Shown in pieces: positions 57,532 through 64,000 of a DNA stretch of 64,000 nucleotides. Source of the stretch: Spirometra erinaceieuropaei (taxonomy: Eukaryota > Platyhelminthes > Cestoda > Diphyllobothriidea > Diphyllobothriidae); assembly GCA_902702965.1 (NCBI GenBank), contig CACRXP010000400.1:148292-212291 (forward strand). The letters run 5' to 3'. Made by a program: the position numbers and the translations under genes. Within the stretch, counting starts at the first letter, position 1; the number at the start of each line of letters is the position of its first letter. The notes beneath the pieces were generated by a model. It searched no databases. It worked only from the letters and a program-made list of their open reading frames with translations, and was not told the origin of the DNA.

Positions 57532-57858
57532 TTAGGAAGGAAACAAATAAATTAGCGTTTTTTTTAAAAAGATAGATTCAGTTGTAATGTTATTCGCATT
57601 CCATAATTTAGATAAGTTGGAATAATACCAGTAGGATAATTTATAAAGCAAAATAATGCTTTGAATGCCATTTTTGCGAAGCGAAATAGTTCTTTCGAGT
57701 GTGTTGACCAATGCTTGCCTTAAAGAGAAGGGGATTTTGAAAGACATAAACACGTAGGTTGATGCGCACGAGTGCGAAACGATTGCGATAATTTTCATGT
57801 TGCCGGGGTACATTGAAACTGATGTTTGAGATACGAATTTCACCTCTTTATGTATCAA
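57532..57858 (-). repeat. Repeat E, second copy
   Basis: A 108-residue open frame whose centre matches the frame of the copy at 53,011-53,280. No LINE follows it here. The retained frame suggests former coding use. Confidence 0.5.
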
Positions 57859-58009
57859 TCCAGTTTATCAAGGATGCGGAGTTAACTGTAAATTGACATT
57901 GGAATAGTCAAAATAATGACTGTTGCATACGAATCATAGCCGGTGAGCAGATTGTACTCTATTGCTTCTGTCAGCCGCTAGGGTGGTTTACAAACAAACT
58001 ACTGAAAAG

Positions 58010-58430
58010 ATGGACGTTCAGTGGCTCCGCGTTACAATATTGCTTTTCACTCAGGGAGGCCAGACGGTTCCACTTCATTAACTGCCTCAGGATTTAGGAA
58101 GCTGACCTCGTCCTCCGGTTTATAGAGACAAATGATACGCGTCTTGGAAGCACGTGGTAATTCTATTGGTGACCGAACACTCTGCACCTATTTACTTGCT
58201 GGCGTTCATAATGGAGCCAAAAGCAACAAAAGCACTGTAAAAGGATTACCGTACCTATTGATAGGCGTTTTGCTGCCCATGTCACCTGTCAGTCAAAGGA
58301 GTCTGTCAAACACCGATTCGCCTGTCCTACAGTCACGAATTCGCTTCCTGTTTCAGTTCTTGAAACCTATCAAAAGTCAGGTTGTATGGCGAACTCGACA
58401 AAAGGACATAAGAAACGTCGACAACTGAAT
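58010..58430. repeat. Repeat A, third partial copy (inverted)
   Basis: Matches the complement of the A1/A2 units: CAGATGGCTCCACTTCA-like start, CCTCCGGTTTA, ACGCG-x-CTTGGAAGCACGTGG, CAGTCA-x-AG…GTCTGTCAA-x-C-x-CCGATT and CTATCAAAAGTCAGGTTG. Confidence 0.7.
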
Positions 58431-58459
58431 GGCACATTTGTCGAACGTATTTTAAAATT

Positions 58460-59330
58460 TAAATTTTATTAGCAACGCACGAAAAATTGCAGGAAAACAA
58501 TGGATGCGAGAGAGAGAATGCAAGAATATATGAATCGACGGATCTAGCGCTGAGGCGTGTATTTTTACAACAAACAGAAGACGTCATATATGAGGTTAGC
58601 GAACTTTGCCGAGAAGTGTCTCGTTGTAGAGTGGGAAAAACGATTTGGTGACATAGAAACAGCAAGGTACCTGGTAAAGAATAGATCATTTTCAATGACT
58701 CACATCTAGAAAATGGTTGCATTTGGATAATAAATTGGGCTGACTTATGTTTAGAAAGTACGTGCCAATTTTCCTGCGATCGTACTGAAGCATAATCAAG
58801 GCTATACTCCCATGCTCCTGATTTTTGAGGTGTTGATAAATGGTCACACGTCAGCATTCTTAACTAGTAGACGGTCGTTTTCGGAACATAGATCATCAAT
58901 GGAAATCAATAAGAATGAAGGGATGAAATAAAAACTTTGGTGAACACCACGATCACCGAGAAGGACCGATGATCTCATTTTGACCGATTGAAGAAATTGA
59001 CTGCTTGCAGTAAGGTAACCATCGAGTCAAAAGGCAACCTAGGCTGAGGAAATGCAGGTGGATGTATTGACGAGGAGAGGATGGTGGGGGACTATATTAA
59101 AAGTGAATGAGTAATTAAGATTTTCACATATTTCCGCACGGTACTCCTTATCCAGTTCATTTAAGGCAGCGTGGACCAAATGATACAGAGCATCTAATGT
59201 ACTACGTTTTGTCTAATATGCGAACGATAAAAGGTCGAAAAAAAGTGGCAGAGAACGTTTTTGCCATACTAAGGGCAACCCATTCAGCAAGCCTAAGAAG
59301 TGCGAAAGAGAAGGCAATTGCAGGAGAAAT
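58460..59330 (-). mobile_element. Decayed LINE, RT and C-terminus
   Basis: The minus strand carries WVALSMAKTF, STLDALYHLVHAALNELDKE and NYSFTFNIVPHHPLL. The last is motif A, where the usual D-Y/F-S-x-A-F-N has lost its Asp. LTRWLPY, a GV-x-Q block and ISIDDL follow, and the C-terminal piece YLAVSMSPNRFSHSTTRHFS is related to 23,880-23,960 (+). There are many stops. Family unclear (RTE/Jockey-like). Confidence 0.55.
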
Positions 59331-60099
59331 TAGATATCAATGTTAGAAAAATGGATAAAACTAGGAATAACTCCTTATGAACCTCAAGGATCTGGAATCT
59401 TCTGCTCCAGGTACACATGTTAACAGCTCCATCTGATAACACATAACTGTCTTTGTAGATTAGCAATAATTACAATCAACCTAACTGTGAAAATAAGGAC
59501 CGGTTTCCTTACAGTTGTGGAATGAAAAAAATACTCAGAAAGGAAAGACATCATTCAGCACGGCAGCTGTTTGTCCGCGGACCATTTTAAATTATTTCCC
59601 TTTTGTCGCAAGACACAAAGGGGAGAAGGCACACTGATAGGTTAAATGTCGTTTAAAAAAACAAAGGATTCTACGTGACTCAACACAGAATTTTCGTTTA
59701 AAGCGTGTAAATTGACACCCACGAGCATAAATATAAAGAATGGCTAGTGATGTGCTTACCATGTACGCAAATATCAGGAGAATAAAGGGAAAAAAGAAGG
59801 GAGGGAAGAAGAAGTATAAGACTGATAAATAAACAGGACATGCTTTTTGAACTAAGAGTTGTAACACACTTCAGACTGTTACGTAAGCCTTGCCTGTGAA
59901 ATCCAAATTGTTTAAATCACAGCATAAGATAATAGGAATGAAGAGAAATCTCGAGTTACAGTTGTGCAAATAAGTGAAATGGAACAAAGGTGGAACAAGG
60001 GAACATTTTTACTGTCCCGACCTTCCTGACTGCTGCAAGCGTCCATCGGCAGAAGTAGTAGCGGCAACAGAACAAACGAAAGATGACATTTCATGAGTT
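59331..60099. other. No recognisable gene
   Basis: Only short frames. At 60,085-60,101 the 17 bases GACATTTCATGAGTTAG equal the inner part of the Tc1 terminal repeat, perhaps a solo terminal-repeat scrap. Confidence 0.4.
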
Positions 60100-60232
60100 A
60101 GTTTGCCTGCCCTACCTGGTTTATACCTGTCTGTAGCCGTGTGAACGGTGGTTGTCATGCCCCCGCCGTGACAACCACCCTCCACACAGAAACGGGCAGG
60201 TTGGAACGGGACAGGTAGGCGGGAACGCACGA
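60100..60232. repeat. Foldback element of about 130 bp
   Basis: Nested inverted repeats: GGTGGTTGTCA (60,147-60,157) and TGACAACCACC (60,169-60,179) are perfect with an 11-base loop. Outside them CCTACCTG near 60,111 pairs with CAGGTAGG near 60,212, and GTTTGCC with the GGCGGGAAC end. The GC content is higher than its surroundings. It is a possible short MITE-like or foldback element. Confidence 0.65.
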
Positions 60233-60404
60233 CGGTGACAGGAACCCTCAGCGCAACATCAAAACGGGCATGACAGCCAATTATTTTGCGAAATTTTCCT
60301 ATAATAATTCGGACTTGGGTGAATGTCACCTTTTAAATACACTTCTTTTTAATTTTCTGCAGAAACCATAATCGGTAAAAACTGACTGTTTAAGTGGCAT
60401 ACTT

Positions 60405-60640
60405 TTTCCCATTGATTTGCGATGGTATTTAAAATTCAAATGTATCTTAAAAAGCCAAAAACTGCGCTTTTTTCAGTTGTATGAAAAAGAATTAATTCTT
60501 TGTTATATTTTATGCTAAGGGAAAAAAATACAATTGCGTTTCAAAAAAGGTGTTCTTATTTCCGATTAATTTGGAGTTTGATCATTCGTCGCATTAGCGC
60601 TTACTGATGTTAGTCAAAAAGTCCATGTGTTCCACGTAAA
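60405..60640 (+). repeat. Repeat D, copy 1
   Basis: Aligns with 63,765-64,000 in the same orientation: TTTCCCATTGATTTGCGATG/TTTTCCCATTGATTTTCGAT, TTTCAAAAAAG/TTTTAAAAAAG, CTGATCATTC-like and GCATTAGCGCTT. Confidence 0.75.
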
Positions 60641-60939
60641 GAAGTTTGAATATGTTTCTATGCGTTAAAAAATGTTATAAAAAGTGAACAGCATTTAACA
60701 ATGAATGCGGACAATGTTGTACACTGTTTTAGGAGCGGTGGTGAACTGCCCTTCGCGATGCTAAGTGAATGAGCATTATGAAGTTTTTAAAATATCTGAA
60801 AATACAAAGCTTTTTAAAATCTTTATTGATCTCCTTTTTCTAGGATAAAATAAGCAAACGACGTAATTTTTTATTGTCAATGTTTTTGGCGCAACGCGCC
60901 GTGATTTCCACAAAGGTGATCGTTCGACTCGAACACTTG

Positions 60940-62390
60940 CCTATTTTGCCATAAAGCTCTTACCGGCTGAGACACGCTACAGTCCCTTTGACCGTGAAGT
61001 ACATTCCGTTTACCTGACAGTGAAGCATTTTCCGGCATTTCTTTGAAGGTCGGGACTTCAATGATTTCACAAACCACACATTGGTTAATTTCATACTTCG
61101 ATCCCACTTCGACAAGTACTAACCGAGGGAAATCGACCACCTGAACTACATCTCCCAATCCACCACCGACATCCGCCACATTGATTGCACGAAGAACGAG
61201 GTGGCTGATATGCTGTCCATACCCTCACTGTCTTCCCTCCAACTCACACAAGGGGTCGATCTTAGCGCCACGGCGGCTGAGCAACAGCGAGTCGGTTGTC
61301 CTAGCGAAGAGTCTGTTAGTGGCCTTAAAACTCGAAGGCGTTTCTCTGACTACCGGCTCTGGTACCCTATTTTTTGACGTCTGAATTTTTTTTTCATTGC
61401 CCTTTTGTGCCGGCCTCGATGCATTGAGCTCTATTTCAAACTTTATATGGATTCTCCAAACCAGGGATTCGAGCCTCTCAAATGGTCCACGCCGAAAGCC
61501 TTGCCTGGCCCCGCATAAACAAGGGCGTCACAGCTTGGGCCGTTTCTATTACCAGCTGAAGACCGCAGTGCGACCGTAGAAGACCCAGGAAAAGGGTCAG
61601 ACAACCATTCTCTTGCACTTCTCGACATCTGCGCAGCTCTGATGTCGGATCTGGGCTGTAGCGCAACTGAATTGGTTTTCAGCACAACCCTCCGACTGCC
61701 AGGCGATATGATCACCCCAACCGCTTGTGGAGCCACTGAGACTCCTGACAACAATATGCACCGTTTGCGGCAATTTCTGCGCTCGGTTCCCCTGGTTCCA
61801 CCTCGAACTCGAATGACTGATTCTTATGTCGAAAAAGACTTTGTCAACTGTACTCATGTGTTCGTCCGGTTTGACCGTGTGCACCAGCCGCTGGCATTAC
61901 TATACGGAAGACCGTTTCGCGTGCTCCCGAGCAACGCCAAACCTGCCGCAATTTTAGCGGTCACAAGGAGGACGTGGTCGGTGCCGATCGGGTCAAGGCT
62001 GCTGTTGCAGAGGAGCCGCCGAACCTGTCACAAGGACAACGATGTGCTGGCCGTCTAACCCCTGTTCCTCCATCTTCCTATCCCCTACTCATTCACCCTG
62101 CCAACTGCCTCGTCCTTCCCCTTCCTTCCCAGCTACCCCTCCGTCCCGCATACTTCCTCTCCCTACATGCCTACAACATCCAATTGCAACATTATCCTTC
62201 AACATGGTACACAATCAACCCTCATCGACTGCACCCCCTACTTACATCACTCGCAGTGACCGTCACGTTCCGTTCCCATCTCGTTATTTGCACATATTTT
62301 CTAGACTTATGCATATCCTCCGGCGCTGTATTACCTGTCCCTCCGGGCTATTAGGGGAGTACTGGGGTGAGGTTCCGGATTAATTTGCCT
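60940..62390 (+). mobile_element. Gypsy-type LTR retrotransposon pol remnant
   Basis: Frames give RNase H (LLPAETRYSPFDREVHSVYL; EGRDFNDFTNHTL, where the usual TDH is TNH; REIDHLNYISQSTTDIRH), the linker NEVADMLSIPSLSSLQL, and the integrase entry FSKPGIRASQ and WPRINKGVTAW. The integrase core with its D, D and E is deleted near 61,540. Sequence resumes at FRYQLKTAVRP, then SDLGCSATELVFSTTLRLPG (61,642 on), then GRPFRVLPSNAKP, the GPF/Y module at the integrase C-terminus. A Pro/Ser-rich tail reads PPTYITRSDRHVPFP and ends GLLGEYWGE. Several frameshifts and stops are present. The region after 62,390 may contain 3' LTR sequence, but no partner LTR is in the window. Confidence 0.9.
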
Positions 62391-63566
62391 TTGAGAATTT
62401 AACCCATTTTCTTTTATCGGATTGCTTGTTTGAATGTGCCGAAAAACAACACACACAGACAACTCGGCTTGCTGGTATGCTTTGCTGTCGCGCTCTGTTG
62501 TCAGGTTCCTTAACGTTCAGAATATCCACATTATTCGCTGCTCAATTTTACTTTCTGCCTTTAAGGCTAGGGGCTCGTTTGATATTACTCGTTAGTTCGT
62601 AAGATCATTACCATTTACGCCAGTGCAGATATTATGTAGAAATTGGGGGTTTCAATGTGAAAGCGTAATTAATAGGAAATACGAGTGTACTGCTGAGTTA
62701 TCGATTTATGTGGGCTTTCTGCTCTTTTGCATGCTACGCTGACTTTCACTGACTGTACACAAATACGTTTCCACACCGAAATACTTGAAAACCAGTTCAG
62801 TAGCAAATTCAACAGCAACGACCAAGTAGCACTAGATCTAGAACCCAATACTTGCGTGGTAGAGACTCCAAAATAAGGCAGTCAGTCAGCATCATCAGCC
62901 GTCAGTAGAAGCCACAACCACACACAGCCCCAAGAGAAACTTCCCGTGCTCCTTAAGAGGACGAAGAGGAAGGTCAATTTTCAAGGTAGGGCGGCTTTAA
63001 GAAGAGGAAGATAGAAAGAAAGTATTCATTTACTGAGGCGAAAAGAAGACGTGAACACGCACGACACTGCAGCCCATACGGGCCGCATAAAGCACAGGTT
63101 AAAACATGCAGCCAATCAGCGTTTACTAAGTCATTGAGCACTCCTACAATAATTATTCAGGCCTGAGGCCCAATCAATAGACATTTGTTCATTCGCGCCG
63201 TCTGCGCTGGGACATTTGCGCATAGCTACGACTACCGTGCCGAAGGATTTAGTGATATAAACACTCGAGTATCCAAATCAATAAGCTAAGATATGAGAGT
63301 TTAAATACCGCGTTTTAGGTTGCACGAATAAGGCCATTGCTCCACGACCTGATATTAAAATTCTCAGCTGACTATGCGAACTGCCTGCTAAAATGTAACT
63401 CTTACGAGCCCGCCAATGTGCATAATAAACTGGAACTTCACATTTAAAGTTCGGGTGGATGTTTCGAATAGACAGTTAGTTACAAGCTAGGAGTTACCGT
63501 CAATAGATTCCAGAATCTGACGTGCAATGAGCTAGTAATACGATTGCAAGATACAGTGAGTGACCG
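62391..63566. other. Possible Gypsy 3' end, otherwise unassigned
   Basis: The first 250 bases may be 3' untranslated or LTR sequence of the Gypsy remnant by position. The remainder has a purine-rich patch at 62,950-63,050 and no gene. Confidence 0.35.
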
Positions 63567-63764
63567 ATGCCATGATATGTTGCCTGAAATTCCGATATGT
63601 GTTTTGGATTAGAAAGGATTACTTGGTCACGGTTGTAAAACTGATTATCTTGCGGCATAATCTTATATTATTTCGAACTCGGCAGGCAGTCACCTTTGGA
63701 ATATAGTAGTTTTCAATATCCTGCAAGATCCGTCCTTGGTAAAAAAGACTACTTGCGTATCATG

Positions 63765-64000
63765 CATTTTCCCATTGATTTTCGATGGTTTTGCAAATTT
63801 AAATATATATTATAGAAAGCATGACCAAAAATGTACGTTCTTTCAGTCAGTTAATAGAAAATCACGTCTTCTTTATATTTATTTTTCAAGGAAGGAGTAT
63901 AATTGGGTTTTAAAAAAGTTTTCTAATTGCTAAATAATTTGGGGCCTGATCATTCTTTGCATTAGCGCTTGGTGATTTCAGTCTTTAAGCTACATGCGTT
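63765..64000 (+). repeat. Repeat D, copy 2 (runs off the window)
   Basis: Partner of 60,405-60,640. The stretch before it (63,567-63,660) contains the frame related to the ORF at 1,236-1,448. Confidence 0.7.

Overview
This 64-kb window looks like accessory, repeat-rich DNA from an animal genome, most likely a parasitic flatworm. A tapeworm is my best guess, from the mix of Penelope-like, CR1-like and Gypsy elements, Tc1 transposons and tRNA-derived SINEs, and from short phase-1 introns; the species is not provable from the sequence. Nothing bacterial is present: there are no operons, no CRISPR array and no rRNA. Most of the sequence is old transposon DNA with stops and frameshifts, plus diverged duplications.

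The likely host genes are small secreted, cysteine-containing proteins. At 2.66-3.95 kb (+) a TATA box is followed by a signal-peptide exon and three exons that all start and end in phase 1. Each of the three encodes one four-cysteine module (C-x5/6-C-x13-20-C-x3-C). A second domain family, carried on one terminal exon that also starts in phase 1, has an intact copy at 36.78-37.35 kb (-) and two dead copies, at 7.50-8.07 kb (+) and 34.20-34.56 kb (-). A further signal-peptide exon with a near-identical TATA box lies at 31.89-32.12 kb (-). Together they suggest a decaying, locally duplicated family of exported proteins.

Mobile elements in order: Penelope-like pieces at 4.8-5.7, 9.4-11.0, 14.9-17.3 and 22.6-22.95 kb (-), with promoter/hammerhead-type end fragments at 6.44-6.56, 14.95-15.13, 24.28-24.35 and 53.48-53.77 kb; Tc1 copy A at 19.27-21.18 kb (+); LINE remnants at 23.86-24.26, 44.64-45.14 and 58.46-59.33 kb; Tc1 copy B at 40.77-42.69 kb (-), inserted inside an older relative, copy C (39.9-42.9 kb); a nearly full-length but dead CR1-like LINE at 49.5-53.0 kb (-); and a Gypsy pol remnant at 60.94-62.39 kb (+). 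tRNA-derived SINEs sit at 18.0-18.5, 28.9-29.5, 54.3-54.6 and 56.0-56.9 kb.

The most striking element is the Tc1 transposon. Both copies carry a 43-base GT...AG segment between the second and third catalytic acidic residues. Removing it restores the reading frame and gives exactly 34 residues between D and E, the Tc1 spacing. The rest of the window (roughly 10.99-12.5, 13.5-14.9, 30.9-31.9, 32.1-34.2, 34.6-36.8, 37.4-39.9, 42.9-44.6 and 45.1-49.5 kb) shows no gene I can support.
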